From the NCBI GenBank assembly GCA_019634595.1, contig JAHCBC010000001.1, forward strand, positions 1,271,174 through 1,335,173: 64,000 nt of DNA, written 5' to 3'. The notes beneath the pieces are model-generated. The model was not told the DNA's origin and made no database searches. It saw only the letters and a program-made list of their open reading frames with translations. The translations under genes were made by a program, and so were the position numbers. The stretch is from Akkermansiaceae bacterium (GTDB lineage: Bacteria > Verrucomicrobiota > Verrucomicrobiia > Verrucomicrobiales > Akkermansiaceae). Below, piece after piece: positions 28,517-39,047 of this stretch. Position 1 is the stretch's first letter. Each line of letters opens with the position of its first letter.

Positions 28517-28740
28517 GGGGTGCGCCGACTCTGGCCGTTGGCAATGGAGGTGTCCAGAAAGAGAACGCGCGAAGGCAGAAGCTCTTCCGAACAGACCGGG
28601 GGGAAGCCGTCCATCCTTTCCATGGTTTCGCAAAGGCAACGGTGGACAAAGAAAACCCGGGACAGGGCCTCAGGCGCCCGAAAGAGACCAAGCCGGCTGA
28701 AGCCAACACTTCTCATTCCCGGCTGCTCCCACCTGAAAAC

Positions 28741-28794
28741 AAAAAAGCCAAAGGGCGCGGATCCGGGATAGCATTTCGGATTCGCGCCCCTTGG
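28741..28794 (-). terminator. Strong hairpin with T-tract between the PH-domain gene and the LptF/G gene
   Basis: Arms 28748-28765 and 28777-28794 pair over 18 bases with two G-U-compatible differences. On the minus strand a T-rich run follows (complement of 28739-28746). It lies about 200 bases past the stop at 29000, so it may instead end a separate small RNA. Confidence 0.75.
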
Positions 28795-28925
28795 GAGATT
28801 TTCCGCAGTCACTCGCTCCAGCTCCACCACAATGGATTCCCCCCGGTCTCCGATTGCAGTTTATGAGCTTAACAAGGCTGCGGGCGCGGCTGTCGGCTGT
28901 CTTGGGAACGGCCAGCAACTCGCGG
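28795..28925 (-). ncRNA. Candidate small RNA ahead of the terminator (possibly 6S-like)
   Basis: No credible gene is present between 28795 and 28999. The minus strand shows a possible TACTAAT -10 element near 28930-28940 with a TTTGAT-like element about 17 bases upstream, and the terminator at 28741-28794 would give a transcript near 185 bases, the size of 6S RNA. The middle contains a CCTTGTT...AAACTGC segment that faintly recalls 6S RNA. This is weak evidence. Confidence 0.25.
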
Positions 28926-28999
28926 TTGATTAGTAACTAATCCAAACTTTCATTTAGATCAAAGGTTTTATGGCAAATCCGAGGTAATGCGGAATTTTT

Positions 29000-29536
29000 T
29001 CAGAGAATATCGACTCCATCCCCCATTGGGGAATCCTGGAAATCCATTTCCCTCACCCTTTTCCGATCCCTTTGCATTTCAACCTGTTTGCGAAGCTGTT
29101 CGCGCAGTTGCAGGCCTCCACGCACGGCCGGGATTTCGAGGGTCGGCTGGGAGCGGTCGGAAGTTTCAAGAATGACGGACGCCAGGCCGGTCAGGCGCAT
29201 CCACCACGGGCGCACCATCAGCATGTCCTTCACCCGGTAAAGCTCCACCTCGTCCAGTTTCTGGTTGATCACGCCTTGGGTGATCTTGATCCGCTCAGTG
29301 GTCAGCTCGAACCCTTGGCAACGCACGGTGAGGTATTTCCAGATGAGCCACGCCAACGGGATGACCAGGGCAACCAAGACCAGCGGCATGAAGATGCCGC
29401 CCACGATGATGCCCGCCGCCAGCACGATGGCTCCGGTGAAATTCCAGAGATTGAGCCACTGGGACGGACTGCCTTTCCAGAGAGAGGATTCTTCGCTCAC
29501 GGAAGCATCCTGCCTCCGCGGCCCGCCTTTCAGCAA
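29000..29536 (-). CDS. Bacterial PH-domain membrane protein (bPH2 type)
   Basis: 178 residues: two hydrophobic segments (about 33-50 and 51-68), then a bacterial pleckstrin-homology-like domain with the usual pattern (ERIKITQGVINQKLDEVEL, RVKDMLMVRPWW, LETSDRSQPTLEIPAV). This family is membrane-associated and of unclear function. The true start may be inside the first 20 residues; the region coding the N-terminus is partly duplicated at 30280-30350. Confidence 0.75.
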   Translation of the reverse strand: MLKGGPRRQDASVSEESSLWKGSPSQWLNLWNFTGAIVLAAGIIVGGIFMPLVLVALVIPLAWLIWKYLTVRCQGFELTTERIKITQGVINQKLDEVELYRVKDMLMVRPWWMRLTGLASVILETSDRSQPTLEIPAVRGGLQLREQLRKQVEMQRDRKRVREMDFQDSPMGDGVDIL

Positions 29537-29813
29537 GTGGATTCAAAACCGCGGATGAGAGCGGATGAAATGTCCACCGGCCCGCTGTCGGGGTAGCGGA
29601 ATGGCTGCGCCATTCCGGCTGGGAAAGCTCACGCAGTTCCCACGATTCCGCTTGGTGAAAGATGGCATCCACGGCGCGTCGGGATCGAAACATCGCAGCC
29701 ATCCACCCAGCCGTGATGGCGCAGCCATCACGCTACATAAATCTCCCGAAATCGCGTTCAACCCAGAGAACCGATTCACATAAATACCATCAATAATTCA
29801 TTGAGAATATATT
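29537..29813. repeat. Gene-free region with two REP-like hairpins
   Basis: No gene. Two short palindromes share a GATGGC-G-C-GCCATC-type core: GGAATGGCTGCGCCATTCC near 29599-29618 and GTGATGGCGCAGCCATCAC near 29723-29741. This looks like a REP pair. Confidence 0.6.
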
Positions 29814-30020
29814 TCATATGACAGCCGCAGGATTAGAATTGTCTTCATATTGAAGACCGGCCTGTTGAAGCAATTTTACAAGATCGCTCAATTCCTCCTC
29901 AGTTATGCAGAATGAGTAATCTTGGGTGATAAACGTGTCCCTCCAGAATAAATACAACCATTTATGCCCATTTTTCTCCACAAGGGTCATCATTTTCAAT
30001 AACTTTACTAAAACTGTCAA
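29814..30020 (-). CDS. Small AT-rich ORF of unknown function
   Basis: 68 residues. The first half is Trp/Leu/Phe-rich (KWLYLFWRDTFITQDY), the second a helix (ELSDLVKLLQQAG). The base composition is far more AT-rich than the flanks, suggesting a recent arrival. No ribosome-binding site could be confirmed. It may be a real small gene or a chance frame in foreign DNA. Confidence 0.35.
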   Translation of the reverse strand: MTVLVKLLKMMTLVEKNGHKWLYLFWRDTFITQDYSFCITEEELSDLVKLLQQAGLQYEDNSNPAAVI

Positions 30021-30279
30021 CGAAATCGGAGACCAAGATATCGAACCGTGCCAGCTACCCAGGATAAATGGAAGCTATGAGCGATTGGGAGCCGGAGCTG
30101 ACGTCCTCCCGGAAAGTGGAGTCCGCGCACAGTCATCCCATGGCATGAGCGTGAGGAGCTGGGGGAGCTGTGATCCTTGATGTCCCAAGACTTCTCCGGT
30201 CATTTTCCGCGGGAGGGGGGGGTATGAACAAAACATGCCACCCCGATCCAACACTACCGCCCTCCAGCAATCGCCCAAA

Positions 30280-30350
30280 AGATTGAGCCACTGGGACGGA
30301 CTTCCTCCGGGGGGCCGCCTTTCAGCAAGTGGATTCAAAAACCGCGGATG
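30280..30350 (-). pseudogene. Decayed partial duplicate of the 5' end of the PH-domain gene
   Basis: Two segments match the 5' region of the gene at 29000-29536: 30280-30302 equals 29448-29470 (encoding the PSQWLNL stretch), and 30315-30350 matches 29524-29557, with about 40 intervening bases missing. The rest of the gene is absent. The flanking 30021-30446 stretch holds no other recognisable gene. Confidence 0.7.
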
Positions 30351-30446
30351 GGAGCGCAACGGATTCAGCGGAGAGCGGCGAAATCAGGACACTCCCATTC
30401 CTTCATTCGCGTCCATTGGCGTTCATTCGCGGTTGAAACCACCACC

Positions 30447-31259
30447 TCACTCCCCGAGCGACTTCCGGATGAGCTCCGGCTTGTCCGTGGTGATGGCATC
30501 CGCTCCGGCCTTGACCCATCTCGCCGCAACCTCGGCGTCATTCACCGTCCACACGGCGAGCAGCAGGCCGTTCTTTTTGATGGCAGCGGTGTCCTCCGCA
30601 GCCATCGGAAAGCCGTGGTTCAGATCCAGTCCGTCCATCCCGGCGGCCTTCGCCTGCGCGGCCAGTTCCTTCACGTCCGGATACGTTTTTTCCTTCGTCT
30701 CCTTGTCCGTCTTCGCGCCCACGATCCAGAGTTTCCGGATGTCCGGGAACAGGGGCTTCGATGCGATCAGGTTCTCCAGCTTGAAGTCGATGAGGAATAT
30801 CTCGTCCTTCGGCTTGCCGCTGGCGTCGATAACCTTGCGGAGTTCCGGCAGCACCTCCGCTCCGCCTTTGATTTCGATGTAGATGGTCTTTCCGGCGGGG
30901 TAGGCGGCGAGCGATTCGCCGAGCGTGGGGATGCGCTCGCCCTTCCATTTCGCGTCCTTCCATGACCCGGCGTCCAGGGCGGACAACTGCTCCAGCGTGC
31001 TTTCCCTCACGTCCAGCTCCTCCCCGGTGGTCCGCTTGGTCGTCTTGTCGTGGATGGTGACCAGCTTGCCGTCCTTCGTCAGATAGATGTCCACCTCCGT
31101 TCCGTCCGCACCTTCCTTCCAAGCCTCCTTGATGGAAGCGACGGTGTTCTCCGGCGCCACGGCGGAGGCACCGCGGTGACCGATGATGAGCGGCGCGGCG
31201 GAGGAAAGGGAGGTCGCGGTGAAAAGAGCCGCCATGAGATGATGGATGGTGTGTTTCAT
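30447..31259 (-). CDS. Secreted glycerophosphodiester phosphodiesterase
   Basis: 270 residues from the ATG at 31259, which starts a signal peptide (cleavage near SSA-A). GDPD-family active-site pattern is complete: GHRGASAVAPENT (His28, Arg29, Glu37), then TEVDIYLTKDGKLVTIHD (Glu, Asp, His). The enzyme splits glycerophosphodiesters from lipid breakdown into glycerol-3-phosphate and an alcohol. The gene follows a GlpT-type transporter by 26 bases, so periplasmic hydrolysis and uptake of glycerol-3-phosphate are probably linked. Confidence 0.92.
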   Translation of the reverse strand: MKHTIHHLMAALFTATSLSSAAPLIIGHRGASAVAPENTVASIKEAWKEGADGTEVDIYLTKDGKLVTIHDKTTKRTTGEELDVRESTLEQLSALDAGSWKDAKWKGERIPTLGESLAAYPAGKTIYIEIKGGAEVLPELRKVIDASGKPKDEIFLIDFKLENLIASKPLFPDIRKLWIVGAKTDKETKEKTYPDVKELAAQAKAAGMDGLDLNHGFPMAAEDTAAIKKNGLLLAVWTVNDAEVAARWVKAGADAITTDKPELIRKSLGE

Positions 31260-31285
31260 AACAGGATGATGGATGGAGGGGACGT

Positions 31286-32623
31286 TTATTTTTTCCGGAT
31301 GAGGGTGAGCGCGCTGAAGACCATGGTCAGCACGCAGCAGACGGTCATGGTGGCGAACACGCCGCCCCAGCCCCAGTGGTCGGAGATCCAGCCGACGCCG
31401 GTCCCCGCGATGGCCGCGCCGAAGACGTAGCCGAAAAAGCCGGTGAAGCCCGCCGCGGTGCCGGCCGCATTCTTCGGCACCAGTTCCAGCGCGTGCAGGC
31501 CGATGATCATGACCGGCCCATAGACGAAGAAACCGACCGTCCCCAGCGCGACGTAGTCGATCCACAGCGGCCCCTTCAGGTTCGCCCAATACAGCAAGAT
31601 CCCCACCAGCGTGAGCGCCATGAACAGGATCGTCGCCGGGGCGCGCCTGCCACGGAACAGCGTGTCGGACACCCAGCCGCAGAGGATGGTGCCGGGGATG
31701 GCCGCATACTCGAACAATGCCCATGCCGTGCTGGACTGGCCGAAAGAAAATCCCTTCGCCGTCTGCAGGTAGGTGGGGATCCAGTCCACCACCCCATACC
31801 TCACGAAATAGACGAACGCGTTCGCCACCGCGATGGCCCACAGCAGCCCGTTGTTCAGCACGTGGCCGAAAAAGATCTCCCGGAAGCCCAGCGTGCGCTC
31901 CTGCTCCTCGGAATAGCTCTCCCCGTCCTCACCCTTGTAGCGCTCGATCGGTGGCAGCCCGCAACTCTGAGGCGTGTCCCGCATCAGGAAGAAAACCACC
32001 ACCGCCACCACGGCCGCGATGACCGCGTTGAAGTAGAATTTCGCACCCCAGTCATGGAAAAGGATCACACCCAGCAGCGCGAACTTCGCCACCAGCGCGC
32101 CTCCCACATTGTGCGCCACGTTCCATACCGACACCACCCGGCCGCGTTCCTTTTTCCCGAACCAGTGGACCATCGTCTTTCCGCAAGGCGGCCACCCCAT
32201 CCCGTTCACCCAGCCGTTCAGCGTCTGCAGCGCCACGATCAGCACCAAAGACGAATAGATCCCCTTTATCCAACCGAAGGAGGCGATCACCATCGCGGAA
32301 AGGATCAGCCCCAGGGGGAAAAACCACTTCGGGTTGCTGCGGTCTGAAACGGAACCCATCACGAACTTCGACAGACCGTAGGCGATGGACAGCCCGGTGA
32401 TGGCGGTGCCGAGCTGCGCCTTCGTGTATTCCGGATAGGCCTTCAGGATGTCCGGCATCGCCAGCGCGAAATTCTTCCGCACCAGATAGTAGGCCGCGTA
32501 TCCGACGAAGATCCCGGTGAACACCTGAAGCCGCAGCTTCCTGTATGCCGGGTCGATTTCCTGCTGCGGGAGGGGCTCAGCCGCAGGCGCGGGTTTCAGG
32601 AACGGAAGCAGGCGGGAACTCAT
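31286..32623 (-). CDS. glpT: MFS organophosphate:phosphate antiporter, GlpT-like
   Basis: 445 residues, 12 predicted membrane helices. It begins with the family's KLRLQVFTGIFVGYAAYYLVRKN-type first helix (basic residue kept), then SDRSNPK after helix 2-3 and NGWVNGMGWPPCGKTMVHWF, all typical of GlpT/UhpT proteins, which exchange glycerol-3-phosphate or hexose-6-phosphate for phosphate. The paired phosphodiesterase gene favours glycerol-3-phosphate. The ATG at 32623 is preferred over one 11 codons earlier. Confidence 0.88.
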   Translation of the reverse strand: MSSRLLPFLKPAPAAEPLPQQEIDPAYRKLRLQVFTGIFVGYAAYYLVRKNFALAMPDILKAYPEYTKAQLGTAITGLSIAYGLSKFVMGSVSDRSNPKWFFPLGLILSAMVIASFGWIKGIYSSLVLIVALQTLNGWVNGMGWPPCGKTMVHWFGKKERGRVVSVWNVAHNVGGALVAKFALLGVILFHDWGAKFYFNAVIAAVVAVVVFFLMRDTPQSCGLPPIERYKGEDGESYSEEQERTLGFREIFFGHVLNNGLLWAIAVANAFVYFVRYGVVDWIPTYLQTAKGFSFGQSSTAWALFEYAAIPGTILCGWVSDTLFRGRRAPATILFMALTLVGILLYWANLKGPLWIDYVALGTVGFFVYGPVMIIGLHALELVPKNAAGTAAGFTGFFGYVFGAAIAGTGVGWISDHWGWGGVFATMTVCCVLTMVFSALTLIRKK

Positions 32624-32656
32624 GACGACGGAAGAGGCGTCCGAGACTCGGAACAC

Positions 32657-33020
32657 CGCCCTTCATCGGCAATCAGGAAATTTCCGGCGATTCCTTCCTT
32701 TCCCAACCCATATCCAAAAATCCATCCCATGATCCGCCGTTCATCGAAAAACCCAAGAATACCCAACCCATAATCCCATTTTTCCCAAGACTATCCATTG
32801 GATTTCATTGTGAAATTATTTCTTTCCCGTGAGTCACTGATTCCCAACAATGATAGGCCGGATATATGAAACCGGTGAACCCTTGGCATACCGCCCGATA
32901 TGCCGGAACCCAAGCAATCATCCTCTCAATCCCATTCTTTGCAACGATTCCGCCACCTGAATTCCCTTATCTTCCTCCCGTTCCCCCAACCGATCATCCG
33001 GCGTCCAACCCCACCAACCC
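32657..33020. other. Intergenic region
   Basis: No gene seen. The stretch has several CCCAACCCATA-type tracts (near 32705, 32760) and an AT-rich patch at 32800-32870 that may hold the promoters of the glpT-like gene (leftward) and the PEP-CTERM gene (rightward). Confidence 0.4.
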
Positions 33021-33833
33021 ATGATGAGAACGATCCGCTTTTCCGCAATCCTCCCCGCCACCTGCGCTCTCCTGGCCTGCGCGCCACCATCCCAAGCGGC
33101 GATCACCACGCTGATCGAGGACACCTTCACCGGCTTTTCCGGAGCCATCGGCGGCCGCACTCCGGACACCAGCTTCAACGACCTGAAGTGGACGACCAGC
33201 GCCGGCACACTGGTCTTCAACGGCAATGGCAATGGCGGACTGGACGTCTCCCACGCCTATTCCCGGACCACTTCGTTCGATCTCGGGGCGGGGTATTTCG
33301 CGGCCAATCCCGGAATCTACGAACTCTCCGTCTCCATCACGAACGCCTCGGGAATCAACAAGGAGCATTGGATCGGCCTGGCATTGGGCACCGGGGATTC
33401 CTCGGGAAACGCTGCGGGCGGCGCTTCGGCGGCAAGCTATGGAGCGGGCCCTTTCCTCGTCTATCGCCTCAACAGCCAGGTCGAGATTTTCGCGGGGCCG
33501 AACAACACCAACTCCCTCACAACCCTCAATGCCACCACAGGCCAGGCCCACACGTTCACCATCCGGCTGGATACGGTGACCGATGCGAGCAAGTGGAGCT
33601 TCCAGGTCCTGATCGATGGCAGCGCCGTCGATCTGGGGGGAAGCAGCACTTTCACCTATAACTCCAGCAACCCCGACAACCTCCGCTACCTCATGCTATC
33701 CACCGGGGGGAATGGAACGGATGCGGCCTTCGCCCGGATCGACAACTTCAGCTTCGTTTCGGTGCCCGAGCCGGGCGTCACCTTCCTCGCCGGGCTCTCC
33801 GCCCTCACCCTCCTTTTCCGCCGCCGCGTGTGA
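33021..33833 (+). CDS. PEP-CTERM sorting-signal protein
   Basis: 270 residues: signal peptide (cleavage near SQA-A), a beta-rich body resembling a concanavalin-like or laminin-G-like fold (DTFTGFSGAIGGR, HWIGLALGTG, KWSFQVLIDG), and a C-terminal VPEPG motif, hydrophobic helix and Arg cluster. Such proteins are exosortase substrates at the cell surface. The FAD oxidoreductase gene follows 19 bases later, so the two may be cotranscribed. Confidence 0.85.
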   Translation: MMRTIRFSAILPATCALLACAPPSQAAITTLIEDTFTGFSGAIGGRTPDTSFNDLKWTTSAGTLVFNGNGNGGLDVSHAYSRTTSFDLGAGYFAANPGIYELSVSITNASGINKEHWIGLALGTGDSSGNAAGGASAASYGAGPFLVYRLNSQVEIFAGPNNTNSLTTLNATTGQAHTFTIRLDTVTDASKWSFQVLIDGSAVDLGGSSTFTYNSSNPDNLRYLMLSTGGNGTDAAFARIDNFSFVSVPEPGVTFLAGLSALTLLFRRRV

Positions 33834-33852
33834 AATCCACGAAAACCTCGCC

Positions 33853-35694
<1,842 letters not shown>

Positions 35695-35937
35695 TGCCGG
35701 ACCCTGGCAGGGACGCCATTCCATGGCGTCCGGCTGGGGGCAGCGGATGAATCCCGCGATGCCGGGGTGGATGGATCGATCCACCACCCGATTCCAGTGC
35801 GTGATGGATGGCATCCTTTCCATATGGACTTATGGGAAGAAGGGCGGATTTTTACCAGCCGTCGTGACGAAGTTACGACGCCACCGATCGGGGCGACAGG
35901 AGGGCAAACCTCCGGATTGCCTCCAACGCGGCCCGGC
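35695..35937. other. Convergent intergenic region with a hairpin
   Basis: No gene. GGACGCCA (35711-35718) and TGGCGTCC (35724-35731) form a perfect hairpin just after the oxidoreductase stop, a possible terminator without a clear T-run. A weaker GGAGG/CCTCC pair lies near 35900. Confidence 0.5.
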
Positions 35938-36717
35938 TCACCCCAAAAACCCCGTCAACGGACTCGTCGCGCTGGCGTGGTCGCTGGCTTCCGGCAGGCC
36001 CATTTCATAGGCATCCCGACCGGCCTCGACGGCCTTTTTGAAAGCGATGGCCATCCTTGACGGGTCCGCCGCGATGGCGATGGCGGTGTTCACCAGCACG
36101 GCATCCGCGCCGAGTTCCATCGCCTCCGCCGCGTGGCTGGGCGCGCCGATGCCCGCGTCCACCACGACGGGCACGGTCGCCTGCTCGATGATGATGCGGA
36201 TCTGGTCCCGCGTGGCGATCCCCCGGTTCGAGCCGATGGGCGCGCCGAGCGGCATGACGGTGGCGGTGCCCGCTTCCTGGAGGCGCTTCGCCAGCACCGG
36301 GTCCGCATTGATGTAGGGCAGCACGGTGAAGCCCTCGTTCACCAGGATTTCCGCTGCCTTCAGGGTCTCGATGGGGTCCGGCAGCAGGTAGGTGGGGTCC
36401 GGGTGGATCTCCAGCTTCACCCACTTCGGCAGGCCGGCGGCCTCCGCCAGCCTGGCCAGGCGCACGGCCTCCGCCGCGTTCATCGCGCCGCTGGTGTTCG
36501 GCAGCAGCAGGTATTTCTCCGCATCCACGTATTCCAGGATGTTCGCATAGGGATCTTTCGTGCCGGTCAGGTCCGCACGCCGCAGCGCCACCGTGACGAT
36601 CTGCGTGCCGCTCGCCGCCAGGGCATCCCTCATGGATTCATTCGAGGGAAACTTTCCCGTCCCCAGGAAGAGGCGGGAGGAAAACTCGCGGCCGGCGATG
36701 ATCAGTGGCGAAGACAT
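35938..36717 (-). CDS. thiG: Thiazole synthase
   Basis: 259 residues, usual length. ThiG forms the thiazole ring of thiamine from deoxyxylulose phosphate, dehydroglycine and ThiS-thiocarboxylate. Seen: FLGTGKFPS at the N-terminus, the catalytic Lys101 in [16 protein letters not shown], and the phosphate-binding [29 protein letters not shown] region. The ATG at 36717 starts the family N-terminus; the frame extends upstream over repeat sequence. No other thiamine gene is in the window. Confidence 0.96.
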   Translation of the reverse strand: MSSPLIIAGREFSSRLFLGTGKFPSNESMRDALAASGTQIVTVALRRADLTGTKDPYANILEYVDAEKYLLLPNTSGAMNAAEAVRLARLAEAAGLPKWVKLEIHPDPTYLLPDPIETLKAAEILVNEGFTVLPYINADPVLAKRLQEAGTATVMPLGAPIGSNRGIATRDQIRIIIEQATVPVVVDAGIGAPSHAAEAMELGADAVLVNTAIAIAADPSRMAIAFKKAVEAGRDAYEMGLPEASDHASATSPLTGFLG

Positions 36718-36766
36718 TTCGCGGGGATGCTGGGACCACCGCGGAGAACTTTCAAGCCCCCCTTGA

Positions 36767-36978
36767 ACATCGAACATTGAACGTCCAACATCGAACATCG
36801 AAATAAAGAAGGGGCGGAAGGGCACGCTGAATGGCCAATCCACCCGGATATGGCCTGACGTTTTTCCCGCGAAGCGAAAAAACCCACCGAGCCTTGAAGA
36901 TGGAACTCCTCCGCAGGCCCCGGAGTCTTCCTCTCTTCACTTCAACGTTCGATGTTGGACGTTCGGTGTTCGATGTTC
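36767..36978. repeat. Pair of GAACATCGAAC-type repeats in inverted orientation
   Basis: 36767-36804 and 36941-36978 carry the same sequence in opposite orientation, built from short units of the GAACATCGAAC and GGACGTCCAAC type. The second copy overlaps the last codons of the HAD gene. A fragment occurs at 17611-17640. When translated it gives [14 protein letters not shown] artefact peptides. Confidence 0.75.
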
Positions 36979-37577
36979 CCTACCTCCTCCATCTGTCTTT
37001 CCAGCCACGCTTCGAAGGCGGCGTGGTCATGGAGGTCATATTGCCATGACCGGAATCCCATCGCCTTTCCGGTGGCGATGTTGTCCGGCAGGTCGTCGAT
37101 GTAGAGGGTCTGTTCCGGGACCAGCCCGTAGGCGGCGATGGCGTGTTCGTAGATGGCCCGGTCCGGCTTGATGAAGCCTGTCTCGAAGGACATGACCGCG
37201 CCATGGAAAACGGAGAATCCGGGAAACGCCTCGAAGATCCACGGGCTGTGGATGGGGTTGATGTTGGAGAAAAGGACCAGCCGGTGGCCGTCCTCCGCCA
37301 GTTTCCGCGCGCACTCCCACATGGGTCCGTTGGGCGTGAAAATGTTCCGCCAGGCATGGAGGAACTCGTCATGGGTGGCGGTGCTCTCCATCACGCCCAG
37401 CGCCCAGGTGATGTAGGTTTCCGTATCGAGCTTGCCCGCCTCGAACTCGTCTTTCCGCTCGATCAGCCTTGCGAGCCGTTCCTTGGAATCGACGGTGCCT
37501 TCCGGAAGCAGGGTGGCGAGCGAGGTCTCGAAGTCGAAGTCCAGCAGCACGCGGCCGATGTCGAAGAGAAAGGTCAT
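36942..37577 (-). CDS. HAD-superfamily phosphatase
   Basis: 211 residues. HAD motif I is FDIGRVLLDFD (nucleophile Asp6; the usual second Asp is replaced by Gly, as in the FDIGGVL subgroup), motif II FSNIN, motif III Lys in GFIKPD, motif IV YIDDLPDN. The family hydrolyses small phosphoesters; the substrate is unknown. The last residues (about 200-211) are encoded by an interspersed repeat, so the C-terminus may have been extended by repeat insertion. Confidence 0.85.
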   Translation of the reverse strand: MTFLFDIGRVLLDFDFETSLATLLPEGTVDSKERLARLIERKDEFEAGKLDTETYITWALGVMESTATHDEFLHAWRNIFTPNGPMWECARKLAEDGHRLVLFSNINPIHSPWIFEAFPGFSVFHGAVMSFETGFIKPDRAIYEHAIAAYGLVPEQTLYIDDLPDNIATGKAMGFRSWQYDLHDHAAFEAWLERQMEEVGNIEHRTSNIER

Positions 37578-37614
37578 CGATCCGTGGTCATCCTGTTTTT
37601 TGATCCGGGTGAAA

Positions 37615-37726
37615 TTACCACTGATTCCACTGATTTACTGATTAAGAAAATAAGTGCTTCACCAAGAAAAACGCCAAGGAATCTCTTCTTCAAAACAATC
37701 TGTAAATCAGTGGAATCAGTGGTAAT
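37615..37726. repeat. Palindromic interspersed repeat, copy 2
   Basis: Arms 37615-37646 and 37697-37726 are reverse complements made of ACTGATT units, matching the element at 8475-8579. The centre differs between the copies. Confidence 0.8.
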
Positions 37727-37762
37727 CATCGTCACAATAGCCCTTTAGCCCGCCATCCGTGG

Positions 37763-38887
37763 TCAACGATCAGGGCATGATCTTGAGATCCTGCCGAGGA
37801 TGAACTTCGCGGCGGTGATGGAGCCGGAGTTCCGGTCATGGCGGGTGACGCTGCGTTTCATGGTCCGCCAGCCGGCGGCGTCCCGCTCCAGCATGCAGGC
37901 CACGGCGGCGGTGAGGTGCTCCGGCGTTTCCGCCAGCTTGCCGCAACCGATGGACTCCAGCAGCCGCAGGTTCCCTTCCTCCTGCCCGGGGACGAGATGG
38001 TGGATGAGCATCGGGCAGTGTGCGGCGATGGCCTCGTGGACGGTGGCCCCACCCGCCTTTCCGACCACCAGGTGGTGGCGGTTCAGCAGCTTGGTCACGC
38101 GCCGCGTCCAGCCGACGAGCTTCACCCGGCCCGGATACTCCTGCCGGATCTGGAGTGCCCGCGGCAGCAGCAGGGAAACGTATTTCCCCATCACGATGGT
38201 CAGGTGCACGGACGGATGCGCGTCCAGCAGCGCGCGGCTGTGGCGACGGATGAACGGCTTTTTCCCGGTCGGGAAATAGAGGATCTTGAACGGATCACAG
38301 CAGTCGGAGTTCCCGACCGGCGGGATCTCCGCGAAGTCCGGATGCACCGGAAAACCCGTGACCTCGATCTTCTCCGGAGGGAGGCCGGTGGCCGCCATCA
38401 CCTCCTTCGTCGCCGGATCGGTGACGATCCAGTGGTCCGTCGGCGCGCGCAGCCAGGTGGCGTTCACTTCCAGCGAGTCCGTCACCACGGTGAAGACCGG
38501 CACCTGCCCGCCGTATTGGCGGAACGTGCGCGCGATGAAATAGGGATACACCGGATAGGTGCTGACGATGGCGTCCGGCTTGAAGTCCTCGATCAGGTTG
38601 GTGAGGTAGCGTTCCGGTTTCCGCATCAACGGCAGCGACTGCTTGTTGAAGTCGGACTTGTCCGTGGAGCGGTAGATGCGCTCCCAGACCTTCGGGAAAT
38701 GGGTGGTGATGTAGCGGTAGATCCGCTCGATGAGGCGGGTGGAGTGGGGCGCGGCCAGCATGCACGGGTCGCACACCTTCACCTCCGCCCCGGCCTGGGT
38801 GAGCGCCAGCCCCAGATTCCGCGCGGCGCTGTTATGCCCCTCCCCGAAGGCGGCGGTGACGATGAGCAGGCGCGGGGATGCTGGCAT
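37763..38887 (-). CDS. MurG/MGDG synthase-like glycosyltransferase
   Basis: 374 residues with two Rossmann-like halves. The N-terminus has the GEGHNSAARN motif typical of MGDG synthase and diacylglycerol glucosyltransferases; the C-terminal half has VVGKAGGATVHEAIAA and the PGQEEGN segment, the nucleotide-sugar binding region of GT28 enzymes. It probably transfers a sugar to a membrane lipid. The ATG at 38887 is preferred; the frame extends far upstream without sense. It is divergent from a PEP-CTERM gene. Confidence 0.85.
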   Translation of the reverse strand: MPASPRLLIVTAAFGEGHNSAARNLGLALTQAGAEVKVCDPCMLAAPHSTRLIERIYRYITTHFPKVWERIYRSTDKSDFNKQSLPLMRKPERYLTNLIEDFKPDAIVSTYPVYPYFIARTFRQYGGQVPVFTVVTDSLEVNATWLRAPTDHWIVTDPATKEVMAATGLPPEKIEVTGFPVHPDFAEIPPVGNSDCCDPFKILYFPTGKKPFIRRHSRALLDAHPSVHLTIVMGKYVSLLLPRALQIRQEYPGRVKLVGWTRRVTKLLNRHHLVVGKAGGATVHEAIAAHCPMLIHHLVPGQEEGNLRLLESIGCGKLAETPEHLTAAVACMLERDAAGWRTMKRSVTRHDRNSGSITAAKFILGRISRSCPDR

Positions 38888-39047
38888 AATGGAAGTCCGG
38901 CAATGTTTTAAGGCCCCCGACCGCCACCCGTCGATGGCAAACCGGCAGGAAAAACGGTGGCACCCGGACCCGCGCAGCCCGGCCCGATCCCGAAAATTCC
39001 CACACTTTTTCGGCGCACTCGGGCCACCCGCCACATCCGTAGTCTGT

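Noticed and set aside
28447..28918. Short ORFs between the LptF/G gene and the PH-domain gene
   Set aside because: They overlap the terminator hairpin on both strands and have no domain character or ribosome-binding sites.
31260..31841. N-terminal extension of the phosphodiesterase
   Set aside because: It overlaps the GlpT-like gene in another frame, and the signal peptide starts at 31259.
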